Positions 13,437 through 35,985 of a stretch of DNA of 64,000 bases are shown in pieces. Every line of letters starts with the position of its first letter. The stretch's first letter is position 1. Under the pieces are notes generated by a model. It did not search any database. It was not told where the DNA came from and saw only the letters and a list, made by a program, of their open reading frames with translations. Both the position numbers and the translations under genes were made by a program. This DNA is from Panorpa germanica (Eukaryota; Arthropoda; Insecta; Mecoptera; Panorpidae): NCBI GenBank assembly GCA_963678705.1, contig OY783212.1, positions 18,042,001 through 18,106,000 on the forward strand. Reading direction: 5' to 3'.

Positions 13437-15588
13437 CGATTAAAAGTATCGCGAATTCGTGAATTATTTTGTGTAAATTATTATAATTATATAACAAGTG
13501 ATAACCTGTCATTTAATTAATATCGATAACCGAAATAAACTAATTGGAAACATTCATAGTTTCAAAGAACACAGCTGATTAGATTATTACTCAAACATAA
13601 AAACTGAATTTATATTTTCTTAATTACTTTTTAGAGATAATCTATTGAATTTGAAGTGCTTTATTATAGACTTTATGAATCACCATCTGATCTCCATCTG
13701 ATCTCCATCAATTTACAGAAAGTTCCTTTTCCAATGTTGACATTATTTTTTTTATTATTAATTGATTACAATCAATTTTCAAGGCTTTACGATTATTAAG
13801 TTCCATATTTAATATTTGACTAATAAAATTTTTATGACGTTTATTTTTATGTAATGCCGATGAGCGATATCGATTTGATAACGATTTAAGAGTTTTAATT
13901 GCAGAATCATTTAATTCCAAGTCTATTATTATAATATGACTAATTAATTACTTTAAATGGTTTATTATGGTTAATTAATTATTAAAATGGGTTTTTACTT
14001 GCGGTTTAATGTTTTATTATATTTGTATCTATAGAACGGGAAGAAGAGTTTCAATTTAAAGTCAAGTATGCATTTAATAATCACCGATTACATATTTATT
14101 AGATCACTTCGGATCGTTTAAATGGTTTATTTCCTATTTACTGAGAATTCTCGAGAAAGAATCTAAACTATTGGCTGATACCGCTACCTAATTGGTGGTT
14201 TAACAATGAAGATAATTATTGTATTTAATTAAGCAAAGGACAGTAAGCCTTATTCATCAAGGACAATAGTAAATATGATACAGATAACGCAATAGCATTT
14301 ATTTAAAATTTACATACCTTAAGATAGTACGCCATATATTTTAACGGGGTTAATTCTTTATTATGGTGAGGTATGGATTACAAACAAATAATTACAAAGA
14401 CGTTAATTTAATTAGTGATTCTAGAGCTAACTTCAAGTTTCCAGTCACGGGGGGCATGCGGGGCTTCCCCCCACTGCACTCCAACCCCAACCACTCGTTC
14501 ATATATTACAAAGTCTGAGCAGAGGGTTAAAACAATTAAACCCTGGTCTAGAATCTCTTAAGCTCACGTTTTAATTCAACGTGCCAGTTCCATAGTAAAT
14601 CCAAGTGTGTGTTTTACTAACTTCAGATAGCACTTGAGATTTTGACTGTTTTTGTTTGCTTATTAAATATTCATTTGATGTATTCGTTATCTAAATTTTA
14701 AATTCCAGTAGCTGAAAAGTTTATACTCGCACACAAAGTATACAGAATCAAACAAATATATTTCAATCTCTTCTTAAAATATTTGCAGAGTTGAGTATAT
14801 TGTCCTTTATTATAAATTCTTTTGACATCCTTGTGCAAATACACTGTAAAAAATATTCATATTAAATTTGTGATTTATTTAAATTTAGTATGTGTATAGT
14901 ATATGGATGAATTGAACTGAAAAACATTTCAATTATTTTTGTTATTGTTAACTTATCTTTATCTTTTTCTTTCCCACTTTTTGACGATATTACGTAGAAT
15001 ATCACATAATACTCGTATTACATATTCCGTGATTTGAATTTTAAACATTCCAGCAGATCTCTTATTTTAAAGGATTCCAATAACTTTAACTTGGCCGCGT
15101 ACCGTTGCCAAGGTCGTTGAGGCAGTGATAGATATTTCAATGTTTGACTACAAAAATATGAAATTATCATATATAAATATGTATTTATATCGGTGAAATC
15201 CTCAAAAACTACTCAAGCGGATCATATATCTAAAACATTTAAAAAATAACTTTAACTGAACATACAGGGTGTCCCAGAAATCGACGTTAAGCCGGAAATT
15301 GGTCATAGGCCAAGTCATAACAGTTATCACAAAAATATGAATATTTTAAAAATTATTATTTTGACATTAAAAAAAAAATCGAAAAAATCTGCACCCTGTT
15401 AGTCTTCTCACTCCTGTTTCTACAAATCTTAACTTTTTCCAAAGAAAATTTTTGTTATGTTATCCTGAATAATGTTGCTATAAACTCTTGACTCAATGTA
15501 AAGCCAACTGCTCTAGCTTGGAAGAAATTGTCACTTTTTGTCCAACCAAATATTCAAGATTAATTCTTTGTCCAACTTTGGGTGACTG
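13437..15588. other. Gene-free stretch
   Basis: No gene was recognised. A short GC-rich piece at about 14,445-14,490 (runs of G then C around GCATGCGGGG) and the words ACAGGGTGTCCC at about 15,264 look like ends of unidentified repeats. Confidence 0.4.
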
Positions 15589-15825
15589 CCCAGTAAACAT
15601 TTTGGAGTCACTTTGACATCATATTGAAGATGCGTCATGATTTTTTTGTCATGAAAGAGTTCATTTATAGTTCAGTTTCTCACATTTTTTCATATAAAAT
15701 GTCTACTTTATCGGCTACAGATGACGGAACCACTCCACCTGTCGGAATACAAATGAAGATAAAGTTGATGCGAACTATAATTGAAGTCAAATAGTGATAG
15801 AAACGTCACCAAATTGTTTACTGGG
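15589..15825 (+). mobile_element. MITE with CCAGTAAACA ends, copy 1
   Basis: The left end reads CCCAGTAAACATTTTGG and the right end CCAAATTGTTTACTGGG, an imperfect terminal inverted repeat of about 17 bp. A relative lies at 55,893-56,100, and a weaker fragment may lie near 17,185-17,260. Noncoding. Confidence 0.65.
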
Positions 15826-18290
15826 TGTACTGAAAAAAAATGTACTATACGACTTTGGCAAGTAACATTTAAAGTTGACGCATTTAATAAGGATTCCAAA
15901 ATGGTATGACACTTACTAGAATATTTCTTAAATTTTGGACAATTTCTTCTTTTGCGAAGTAACCCAGATTTTAACCAATTTTTCTTACTAACTTAAAAAT
16001 AATTATAGTGTACCCAAAGTTTAACAGAAATGATAAATTCGGCGGATGACCTGATATTGTTTGATACTTATGTTTTTACAAAACTGACATACTCTTATTT
16101 GTATCATGACGTTATTATTGTTATTGTTATCAAGACACTTAATATTCAAAAGGAAATTGTTATAAAAATATGTATAAATATAGCACATAACAATTGTAGT
16201 AAATGGAACCCATTGTTTCCGTTAACATTCTTTACTTATGCAGAATTTAGAAAATGTATAAATATTTTGAATGTCAAGAAAAAATATAACAATCACATAA
16301 TATAAAAAATGAGAAATGAAACTTGAAACAATTAACAATAAGTAAACTAAAAATAGACTAAAAAGCAACAAAATGAATGGACACAATAGAAGTTTACTTT
16401 ATAATGAAGAATGAATGAATTTATTGTACGTATTAATCGTAACAGCCTTTTAAATTATTGTATTGTTCTATTAATTACCTTTGTAACTAAAAGGAGAGAT
16501 GGTATCACCTCTTTAATCAAGCCTAATCAAATAAACAGTTTGTTCAGCTTTTAAATTACTGTGCAATATTTTTTAAAAATGTTTATTTTATTTAAAGACC
16601 TTCTATAGTGACAGGTTTTATGGTGTCAGAGCCTCATTTAAATGTATAAATTTTACACAAATTCTGTTCTATCTAGTGTAAATTACCTACGTATACTCAT
16701 ATCTAGTGCTGCCATCTTAAAACGAACTTTCGAAAGTGCTATTCATAAATATATTATGACAAACCAAGTTTTTATGAGCAACCTTGCTACTTCCATGTAC
16801 CATAATATTAAAGTTATAGTTTGTACTTTTTTTATAACTATTTTAGCAATATAAATGGCGTTCAATTGGGTCGTGTCCCATTTTCTTTAATGAGATATTT
16901 TATTACATTTAATATTACATTTTTTATTATTTTTTTTTTTAAATCAGTACTGTGATGAGGAAGTAAATATTTACAATTGAATTTCTTTTCACGTTACAAA
17001 ATACAATGTGACGTCACTGGATGACGAAATGTCTACATATTTAAACTTCTCCTTTAATTGTTGATGAGTTTTATAGGCAAACTTTCATATACTGAAAAAA
17101 ATTTGGAATAACGATTTTAATAATGCAATTATTATTTTAAAAAATCACAGAAAACAATTTAGACTACTTTCGAAATTATGTTTATTAAAATCTTTGAATT
17201 TTTGTCATAAAAGAGTTTACTTACAATTCAGTCGTTCATATAAATGGCGAAACCACTTCACTTTTCAAAATCTGAACAACGAAAAAATAAATTTGAAATA
17301 CAATCCCTACAATTAAAGTAAATGTTGTTTTTTATTAAAGAAAACGTTGTTTTGTTACAGTAGAACACAAAAATAAGTGAATATTCTTTTAGTGAGAACT
17401 CCTTAAAGCAATAACGTAGGTCAAACGTCTTAGGTCGGGCCAAACTCGCTACCTTGGGCGATGAAGCTGTCATTACACTATTTTATATTTGCATTGCAAA
17501 TTAAGTACAAAATATATTTAACGGCAAGGTAGTTCCATCCGTGACAATTCGCCTTGAATTATTAAATAAAACAAACATCCTTTATAAGTCTTCACCGGCG
17601 TTAAATGGTTTTGCCACTTACAATCCGAGACGAATTTTATTACTTGCGATTGAATAGTATCTGTAATAGAAATCTCCGCAACTGCGTAAAACATTCGAAG
17701 TATCAAACACTTATTACCACACGCTAATCACTTAATAATAATAGGCTATGCGCTCCGCCATCAACTAATTGTTGTGATTATTGTCAGTATGTGTGTATAG
17801 GTTAGTGGCCTTGGAATACTGTACGATGTGTAGTCTAAGGTTTAAATTATTTAGATAAGAAAGTAAACATGCAATTACAATAGTAAATAACACAATGTAA
17901 TTAAATCTTAATTAATATAATTAACCTAATGTATATGTATCTCATACGTACATGTTTTACTTGTAGCATATTTAATGTATATCACGCAACATCAACAATA
18001 TAAACATATACAATACGAACGATTGCAACGTGTTAGAAAAGTTATCGTGTCGTTGTTTAATACATTCTTTAAAAGAACTGGTGCTTACCAACTAACTTGC
18101 CAAATCCACTGGTTCTGAATCTTCTCGTGACTTTATTTAATACCATAAGAAAATAATTGAGTTTCTACAACTAATGATTTACTATAAGTATAGCGACACC
18201 AAGAAATTTTACTTCAGAGGCTAATAAATCATAATAGTGTCGTGCAATTAGAGAAATTTGTTACTGTATGAGTAAATTGTACTTTATGTA
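15826..18290. other. Gene-free stretch
   Basis: No gene was recognised. Short frames at 16,030, 16,642 and 17,258-17,706 have AT-biased composition and no family resemblance. Confidence 0.45.
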
Positions 18291-18829
18291 ATTAAATATC
18301 TAAATATTGACGGAGATATAGTAATTAAAAGTTTGAATTGTAGTTTTAGCGCTAGAAATGGTCGGCCATATTTGTATGACGTGAAATGCATTTTAACGTC
18401 AGTTATTTGTTGAGTAGGTCAGTGCTGTGGTAATGTTTTGTAGCTGTTGGTAGTCAAATAATCAAGTCAAATCAAAGAATAATAAGATTTTATTTTATTT
18501 AACCCTGCTAAGGCAGACATAATATTGAAATTTTATTGTTCCTTGAAATAGCTGTAAATAATATTTGATATTTTGATATATAAATACATATAGCAGAGAT
18601 TTATGAGCTGTAAGGTTGGCAGCGATTGTGATGTCACATGCATTTGGAATGTGTACAACGTTGAATCCCTTTAATAATTAAAGAGACAAAATGACTTTTT
18701 TAATTGTTATTATTTCTTAACATATAAGGAATTTTAAAAAAAGAATTGAACATTTGAGGTTCTAGTAACCCACTTTATCAATATATAGTACACTTTTATA
18801 GAAATTAAGACATAGGACACAAGCCCATT
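18291..18829 (+). mobile_element. 630-bp MITE family, copy B (left-truncated)
   Basis: Matches copy A from the ATTAAATATCTAAATATTGAC block to the terminal AAGCCCATT, but lacks roughly the first 90 bases including the left inverted repeat. Confidence 0.85.
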
Positions 18830-20803
18830 ACCTTATAATTATATTCATTCACGAGAGATGATTTGGTGCTGTTTTCCTCCTCTTTAGAATAACCTACTGT
18901 GAAATAAATTTATAGTAGACATCTTTTTTATAGTTAAACGCCTCTCATCTCTAAGCGACCTTGAGTATAGTGGCTAACTAAACGTTAGTAGAATACAGGG
19001 CATCTCTTGCATGCCCTTCGAACCAGCCCTGATTCCATTAACGTAAATATGAAATTGCAGAGGTATAAAAAGTTTAGATTATAAAATTTATATTACATTT
19101 TTTGTTTCATTTTAATATTTTTATATTACAAATGTGGGTGGATGGAGAATTGATTTCTAAAAGCATTACAACGCCGAAAAACAAATCAATTAATAAATTA
19201 ATGCAGCAATATGCTTGTACATACGTAACATGCATATTAGTAGTGTTACAGTGCTGGTTCTGGGTTAAATTCTAGTATATGTAATTTTTATAAGAGTATT
19301 TTTCGTTTTTGGATGTATTAGTGAGTGCATTTTTCCTCATGACATGGTAAAACCATTAACATAAATACAGCTTTATCAATTTTTTTATTTAAAAGAAATT
19401 CTAAAAGCAAAGCGCAAATAGTTATAAACTTAACTTAAAAAGTAATAATCTTTAACTACTCGTATCTATATATCTTTTCGCTGGACACAGTTTGACAATC
19501 TTATGTTGAAATCCCAAGACATCATTAATATATTTTTAATTTCTATTCGCCAGCTGTGAGTGAACGATATTCGTTATTCGCAATTTATTTTTAAACTCAC
19601 TCAAACTATTTATAAAAGAAACTGAATGCCATAAATCAAAATACAGTAGTTTATTAGGTTAACAAATAATAAGAATTCATATTCTTAACGTATTTTCGAA
19701 AGTTTCATGTTTTTGTTGTTATATAATAAAAATAAGTTATTTAATCGAAAATAAAAATTACTTTAAATTATATAAATTTACAGTTGCATTGAACCATAAG
19801 CATTAACCATTAAATTAGCCATAGTCCATAGTATGATATAAAATAAAGTTGATGATGTTAAATGAATAGAAGTCATCAAGCATAAAGGCCATTAAAATTA
19901 GTGTTATGTAATTTATTATTCATGTTTGAATTCATAGTAATTTTAGTTTTGTATTACGTGATTCAAAGTTTGATTGGAATATTTAGAACTAGCCTCAACG
20001 CAGCAGCAGCAGCGTGTGCCCATATGGCGCTGAACTGTTTACCATTCAGATGTAATGAATATGTCCATGTCAATACCACTGAACATGCATATTCGAGTAT
20101 ATGTTAAACAAACAGATCATTCATTTAGTGTTCGATCAAATATAGTCTGGTGCTAAAAGTATTTGAAATCATAAATATGTACTTTATTTTTTAATTACAA
20201 TCACTGTGTACAGTAGCGAACTGGGTTTACTGAAAAATGAAATAGGTATGTAATTTGAGGTTATGGTTCACAAAGCAATTAAAAGATTTGTTATTTTTTT
20301 ATATAATTTTAATTACACACAATATCTAATTATTTCAACTCTTTGTGTATAGTCTGTCAATATTTGTTAATTCTCATTGCATTCACATAAATAAATAAAT
20401 GCTTGTAATTGAATAAACATCATATTTAACGATGTGCACAAATGAGCAATTCAATCAAATTGATCAAACAAACAAATCTATAGTAAAACTATAGTCATTT
20501 ATCGGTACTTAAATATTTTTTGCGTTTTAATGAAATAGAAACTATCTGAAGGTGAAAGTAATTAAATTACTTTTTAACAATTTCATTTATACAGATTTAT
20601 TCAAATATCGTATGAAGTTGAATGCTTTAGCAATGTTACGTCGAGTCTGTACTTAGTAATAAACATTATTGTATCGATCATTGCATAAGTGCTTTCCAAA
20701 ACTCTTGACAATTAGAAAGCAGGTGATAATTAGCTAACTGCACCTGCGCTACTAGACGTTAGTTGCTCTCTGTGTGTCTCGTAATAATACTGTTGCTACG
20801 AGC

Positions 20804-20833
20804 CCGGAAAATTAATTTCCGGTTTACTTCCGG
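20804..20833. promoter_or_regulatory. Clustered ETS-like motifs
   Basis: Within 30 bases there is a palindrome built from CCGGAAA and TTTCCGG followed by ACTTCCGG, which is the reverse complement of the ETS consensus CCGGAAGT. It lies about 700 bases upstream of the first recognised FAM102 exon. Whether it is a promoter is inference. Confidence 0.3.
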
Positions 20834-21139
20834 ATTACTCTGAATTAATTACTAATATCCAGATATATTGAATAGCGATATTATCTATTTAAGATTTAAG
20901 GGTAAGGGTAGTTATAGAAATTGCCCTTTTATTATACTATTTTCTGATATAAATTAGTTACTTTCCAAAAGTCATACTTTTATGTTCAGCAAAACGTCAA
21001 TATACAAACAATTTATTAATATAATTTCATTTTATAACAGTCATTCCATAAATTAATATTATTTAATACAATATATAACATTTAATTTACGTAATCTTAT
21101 AAATAAACGTGTTTAAACGAGTCAATATGTCTGACATGA

Positions 21140-21380
21140 CATGTCAACCGTACTGAACACTGAACGCTGAACACGCCAGTAAAAGAATAACAAAAATATA
21201 AAAACAAGCCTGACATTTGTTAGTGTTTTTGTAAGTGTTCCCTACCATGGTATCTCGAATCTGGCAACAAATGCCCCACGTAAGTAGTGCAAGGTCGTTG
21301 AACACTTGTACAGCCTGCAGGTCGGTGTTCGACGACTCTGTGGGGACGAGGAAAGCAGATCCCCGACCCCCCATATTAAA
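21140..21380. other. GC-rich patch with frames on both strands
   Basis: A locally GC-rich block has a 52-codon frame on the plus strand from ATG 21,247 and a 76-codon frame on the minus strand. Neither resembles a family I can name. It could be a decayed transposon piece or an unrecognised exon. Confidence 0.25.
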
Positions 21381-21442
21381 CTGTATCAGAATTCAACTAT
21401 GGTAGAAATATTATCATTATTTGTTACATAACCTCGAATTAA

Positions 21443-30787
<9,345 letters not shown>

Positions 30788-33734
30788 TAGTAAGACGAAA
30801 ACCAGTGATCTAACTGGTCAAATTAATCAAACAAATCCAATAGTAGTTAGTTAAATGTTTTATAGGTTGTTAGAAAAGAAATTAATACTTACTATATAAT
30901 AGATAATATATATATAAAATTGTAAACCAAAAAATAAACACCACAATAGATATGATATATAGGGCACTTTTAAAATATCATATTCTTTTGATAAATTACT
31001 ATTTTTTTTAAACAGTTGTTTTAAAATTGACCTGATCTTTCTATTGTTGTGTTTATTTGTATGTATTGTATTATGAAACTATCACAAAGTCTTTCAAGGA
31101 AGAGTTGTTTAAATTATTTAAAGAAAAATTGCAAAATCAGCTATGGTATTATAAGGATATAAATAATTACAATTAAAATATTTCAAAGTTATATTGAAGA
31201 ATGAAATTATAGTTAGTAAGATTACTAAAATTCAATATATTTACAATTTAAATAAACTGTAAAAGTTTTTTTTAAATTATGAAATTTTTTATTTGTGTTT
31301 AATCTGTGATCGTGTAAAATAATGTAGGAAACAAGAGATTATTTGAGACAAATATTTCTTAATTAATAATATAAGTTGTATATTTTTAAAAGATGTGATT
31401 ATCATTAAATGTAAAAATTAATTTCGTAAATGAAAAAATGATATATAAATAATTCATCAATGATGAATAAATAATTTATTTCAAATTATTGTAAAAATTA
31501 AAATGGTTTGACCTTTTGTCAGATATTGAAGATACTAATAATCAATGAAATAAATTTGCTTCATTCTAGTTACAAAAAGAAATTTTTGACAGTGTTTACT
31601 TGAGTTGGTTCCTGATATGCTAACACCAATATTATAGCTTAGAAAATGTGTGATTATCTTATTTCTAAGTTCAAGTTATTCAAGTCAAATATCTTAGCCG
31701 TTTGAAAATAATCTAACTGGCATAACGTAATTTTTGTTATGAAAATAACTAAAGTTTATATTCAAACCAGTGTTTTTATTGTTATCATAACGTAAGGCAA
31801 CAGTCAAAATAGTAGTTTCTATAAATGTGAAACAATTCTACATATAATAAAACAAAAATCAATTGAAATAGTGACAAAAAATGTATAGAATATAAAATAT
31901 TTTCTGAAATCGTGTGTTTAAAAAATATATATATGTATATTATAAATATTTTAATAGAAATTTAAGAAAATATAATTCTATATCTACCACTAATATCTCT
32001 CCGTCAAAATATAATATATTAATACTTTTTAAGTTTGGAGAATATTCTGATAAATAACAGTTAAATTTAGTTAAATACTTTTCATGTCTACCTTATATCT
32101 CCAGACTGTTTTAAAGACAAGCACAATTTTACCTATGTATTAATATTTATAAAATTATGGCTTTTTATTAAGAAGTTTGTTTATTTTAATTATGTTGTAC
32201 AAAAAATGTAAAACAGTTATTGATATTAATAGCAGCATGATTTAATTTATTTTAATCCTATTTATTTTATGTGCTATATTAACTAACAATTATGAAATGT
32301 TATTAAATTTACTTCTTAATTTATGATATAAATTTAAGCCATCTGTAGAATAACATCCTGGATTCAAACTATTAGATTTCTGTAATAATATGAAAAGAAA
32401 ATGCTAAACAATTGAAGTGCACAACTCAATTAATTGTAGATTTTGAAAATTCCGTTTTTTTTTTTAAATATGCAGTGTATTTATAATAATTAGAATTTTA
32501 ACATGTCTATAACAGTTAACATAATTTATTCCAACCCAGTGTTTTAGTATGAATTTAAAGATTATGAAGTAAAACTGAGACTGCATATTTAAATATCCAA
32601 TATTTTAAAGCTGTAAAGTCATTATAAATTACTTATACGTTAAATATGATGCTACTGGTACAACATAGATATAAAGTAATTGAAGTACACCGCTCAATAT
32701 TACCAGTAGATAATTTAGATTGTATTTGTATAATGTAATATACAGTACTATAGACGGAAGCAGATAATTTAATGACTTCATAGTCCATCAAATTTGTTTG
32801 TTAATAGCATTATATGTTACTGTGAAGATGATTTTCATAAAACTTTCAAAATACTATTTGTTTCATTAGCCGATCAATGAATAAATTTAGGAGCCTATTT
32901 TGTAACTGTTTACCTGACGTCTGTTAACTTTTGATGCTTTTTCAAAAGCCTATATGTTCTAAATTAAGCTATGCAAGTTTATTATTGCAAAATATTGCTA
33001 TGCCGTACCATTAAAACTGGCATAAGTAGCCTAATTTATAAAATATAGAGCTTTACAAAATCGTCAGTAGTTACAAAATAGGATCCTAACTATGAATACT
33101 TTCATCTTAAAGCAATATCATTAATTAAAACATTTTAATCTGATGGAAGCTGATATAGGTATTTTCTGGAAAAGTATAGTTTAAATATGCATTATTGTTA
33201 TGTTCAAGCTTGGCAAAGTTTTAAAACTGAATAAGTAAAGTAGTTTTAGCAATAACAACGAAATATCAAAATATGATCCAATCTTATTTCTTATTTATTT
33301 AGAGAAAACTATACTTCCAGCTTAATGCGTTACAATTCTTATATAAAATTAATATTATTTAATACTAGAATCACGCTTAATATTAAGTCTTTGATTTGTT
33401 ATTATTTACGCACGTATGCAGCCCAAATGAATGTCTTACCTATTAGAGTATGAAATTATTGTTAACATACAAATTCCGGTAATTATGATAGTTTTTTTAA
33501 ATTAAATTTTAAATAATATAAAAAGTTATTTTTGTTTTGTAACAGGACACCAAACCAAATTTATAAATTATGAAATCAGGAATAATTTGCAAACTAAAGT
33601 CCTAAAATAAGAACTGGATAATTAATATCAATTATTTATAAATTTTATTAAGTTGTAAATAAAAATATAAATAGTAAAAAATATTTCTAATAAATGTATG
33701 TACCCAACTCAAAATTCCTTTTCCGATATTCCTG
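30788..33734 (+). other. FAM102 3' untranslated and intergenic sequence
   Basis: Very AT-rich with no coding frame. Candidate polyadenylation signals AATAAA follow the stop at 30,933-30,938 and 31,251-31,256. Where the transcript ends cannot be told. Confidence 0.45.
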
Positions 33735-34373
33735 AATGGGCTTGTGTCCTCATTTTTTAGTGGTCGATTTTTCAATTGTTGATTGAAATTGATGTTAATA
33801 AATGTGTATTGGCGTGTCTATTTTATTAAATATCTAAATGTTGATGGAGATATAGCAATTAAAAGTTTGAATTGTAGTTTTAGCGCTAGAAATGGTCGGC
33901 CATATTCGTATGGCGTGAAATGCATTTTAACGTCAGTTATTTGTTGAGTAGGTCAGTGCTGTGGTAATATTTTGTAGCTGTTAGTAGTCAAATAATCAAG
34001 TCAAGTCAAAGAATAATAAGTTTTTATTTTATTTAACCCTGTTACGACAGACATAATATTGGAATTTGATTGTTCCTTGAAATAGCTGTAAATAATATTT
34101 GATATTTTGATATATAAATACATATAGCAGAGATTTATGAACTGTAAGGTTGGTAACCTTACACAAGGATTGTGATGTCACATGCACTTGGAATGTGTAC
34201 AACGTTGAATCCCTTTAATAATTAAAGAGAGAAAATGACTTTTTTAATTGTTAATATCTCTTAACATATAAGGAGTTATTAAAAAATAATTGAACATGTG
34301 AGGTTCTAGTAACCCACTTTATCAATATATAGTACACTTTTATAGAAATTAAGACATAGGACACAAGCCCATT
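33735..34373 (+). mobile_element. 630-bp MITE family, copy C (full length)
   Basis: Both termini are intact (AATGGGCTTGTGTCCT and its inverse). It carries a GGTTGGTAACCTTACACAAGG stretch also present in copy H at 61,295 but absent from copy A, so C and H form a subgroup. Confidence 0.9.
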
Positions 34374-34403
34374 GCTGAACTGTATTTTTATAAATACAGA
34401 AAG

Positions 34404-34650
34404 ACGAATGGCCCAGTCATTTAAGCTTAAATTAGGTAAGAATCTCGGAATTCGAGATACCCAGCTAAGTCTGTAAATACTTGTATATTGACACCCTAAA
34501 GTTGTCTCAAAACCTACATATGGTTTATACACCCTACCATATGTAGGTTTTGAGACAACTTTAGGGTGTCAATATACAAGTATTTAACGACTTACAGCTG
34601 GGTATCTCGAATTCCGAGGTGAACTTACTAGTGAATGACTGGGCTAGAAG
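34404..34650. repeat. Long, nearly perfect hairpin
   Basis: An inverted repeat has arms of about 85-95 bases (34,43x-34,524 and 34,536-34,62x) and a loop of only 11 bases at 34,525-34,535. The inner stem is ACCTACATATGGT against ACCATATGTAGGT; further out ACTTGTATATTGACACCCTA pairs with its inverse. A weaker extension around GCCCAGTCATT reaches about 34,404 and 34,650. It sits between MITE copy C and the 3' end of the ATP synthase g gene. It could be a foldback element or a hairpin RNA source. Confidence 0.85.
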
Positions 34651-34729
34651 TCTCTGAACTTTTCCACGGATATTTTAGTATTTAACGGAGGTCATATTTG
34701 CCGAGCAATTTCTATCCATAAATTATTAG

Positions 34730-34735
34730 TTTATT
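34730..34735 (-). terminator. Polyadenylation signal candidate for ATP synthase g
   Basis: AATAAA on the minus strand, 131 bases past the stop codon of the gene at 34,866. Confidence 0.5.
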
Positions 34736-34865
34736 TATTAAAAAAACGATGATTTACATTAGCAACTTTTATTATTAATATTGTGTGGCTACATTTAACA
34801 AATAAAGATTATTATTTCATTACATTGTATAATTTACTGGAATCTATTACAGACTGAAGTCAAAC

Positions 34866-35284
34866 TTAAACTTTGTATCCAACAAGGTGACGTTTGCCTA
34901 TACATTCCCCAATGTAAAACCAGCAAAGAATTTCAGCTCCAACAAGAGTATTGAGCCAGGCTTGACGTACAGTTAATTGCTTATAAGATCCACTGGTCGC
35001 TGCAGAAATCAGCCGTCTTATTCCACTGGTGATTTGAGGAATTTCGCCAGGAGTTGGGGGAGCTAGTTCAACTTTAGCATATTTCCAGAATGTTGCCAAT
35101 TGTGGTCGTGCATTCTTAGCCAGTTCTAGAATTACCATAATATTTTAGAAAAAGAAAAGTTATGTAATACTGTAAGGTTATGCTCCACATAATATTTTAA
35201 TTCATTGGGTTTTGTTTATACATAATTTTAAAGATATTACATACCACCGGCTAGGCCTCCAGCTTTTGCTACAATTCCAGACAT
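34866..35284 (-). CDS. ATPsynG: Mitochondrial ATP synthase subunit g
   Basis: Two exons: 35,284-35,245 (ATG, 13 codons plus one base) and 35,125-34,866 (stop TAA), joined with G|AA to give 99 residues, normal for the family. Conserved signatures are LATFWKYAKVELAPPTP, GSYKQLTVRQAWLN and the C-terminal FYIGECIGKRHLVGY. Subunit g is a small single-span inner-membrane protein of the Fo sector that, with subunit e, supports dimerisation of the ATP synthase and crista shape. The hydrophobic span is around AWLNTLVGAEILCWFYIGE. An in-frame ATG upstream of exon 2 (35,138) lies in the intron and is not the start. The tiny first exon encodes MSGIVAKAGGLAG. Family assignment is confident and the splice phases agree. 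Confidence 0.95.
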
Positions 35285-35739
35285 TCTAGACAATATTTAA
35301 TTTAGAAAATAATGCCAAATGAAATCTTGCACTAGTTAAAAGACACTAGTCAGGGGTACATGTACAAAACTAGAATGTCTAAGCGTGAAGTAACATTATA
35401 ATGTTGGCTATACCTAATTCAAATCAATTTTCTCTTGTAATTAAACTGCTTAACTAATTAATATAACAATAAAATAACAAAGTATAAAGCATTATATTTA
35501 CTAAATTATGTATAAAATACTTTGATATTCTATTAAAATAGAATTAATTTAAAACGCCACCTGTTAAACAGTAGGCACAAGTTTCCAGACATCATGCGCC
35601 TGGTAAATATGCTACTACTAAAACTCTATTTTGGCCATTCATTGCAACTAAATATTCTACAATTCTAAAAGATAATAAAATTGTTTTGTTAACAATAGTA
35701 GAAATTTAAAAACTATAATTTTTATAAAAACTAAATTCT
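35285..35739. other. Short intergenic region upstream of ATP synthase g
   Basis: AT-rich; it presumably contains the promoter of the minus-strand gene ending at 35,284. No specific element was recognised. Confidence 0.4.
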
Positions 35740-35985
35740 CTTCATTTCTTCGAGATGATAAAAGTTTATACTCTTGTTAAAAATGATGGAAATGTTGAAT
35801 TTTTAATTTTTGTAAAAACTAAATTTTCTTCATTTTTTCGACACGATAGAAGGTTATACTCTTGTTAAAAACGATGGAAATGTTGAATTTTTAGTTTAGG
35901 CAAAAACTAAATTTTCTTCATTTCTTCGAGATTATAGAAGGTTATACTCTTGTTAAAAACGATGGAAATATTAAATTTTGAATCC
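35740..35985 (+). repeat. Tandem ~89-bp repeats at the left flank of the palindrome
   Basis: Three units share TTATACTCTTGTTAAAAA, GATGGAAATGTTGAATTTTT and TTTTCTTCATTTCTTCGA, spaced about 88-89 bases apart. Related single units lie at 39,420-39,500, 39,700-39,870 and 40,000-40,070, and inverted ones at 42,600-42,700 and 43,180-43,340. Confidence 0.75.

Noticed and set aside
34251..34532. 93-codon minus-strand frame
   Set aside because: Spans the end of MITE copy C and one arm of the hairpin; no family resemblance.
35126..35138. ATG at 35,138 as the start of ATP synthase g
   Set aside because: It precedes a splice acceptor; the small upstream exon at 35,245-35,284 joins in phase and restores a normal N-terminus.
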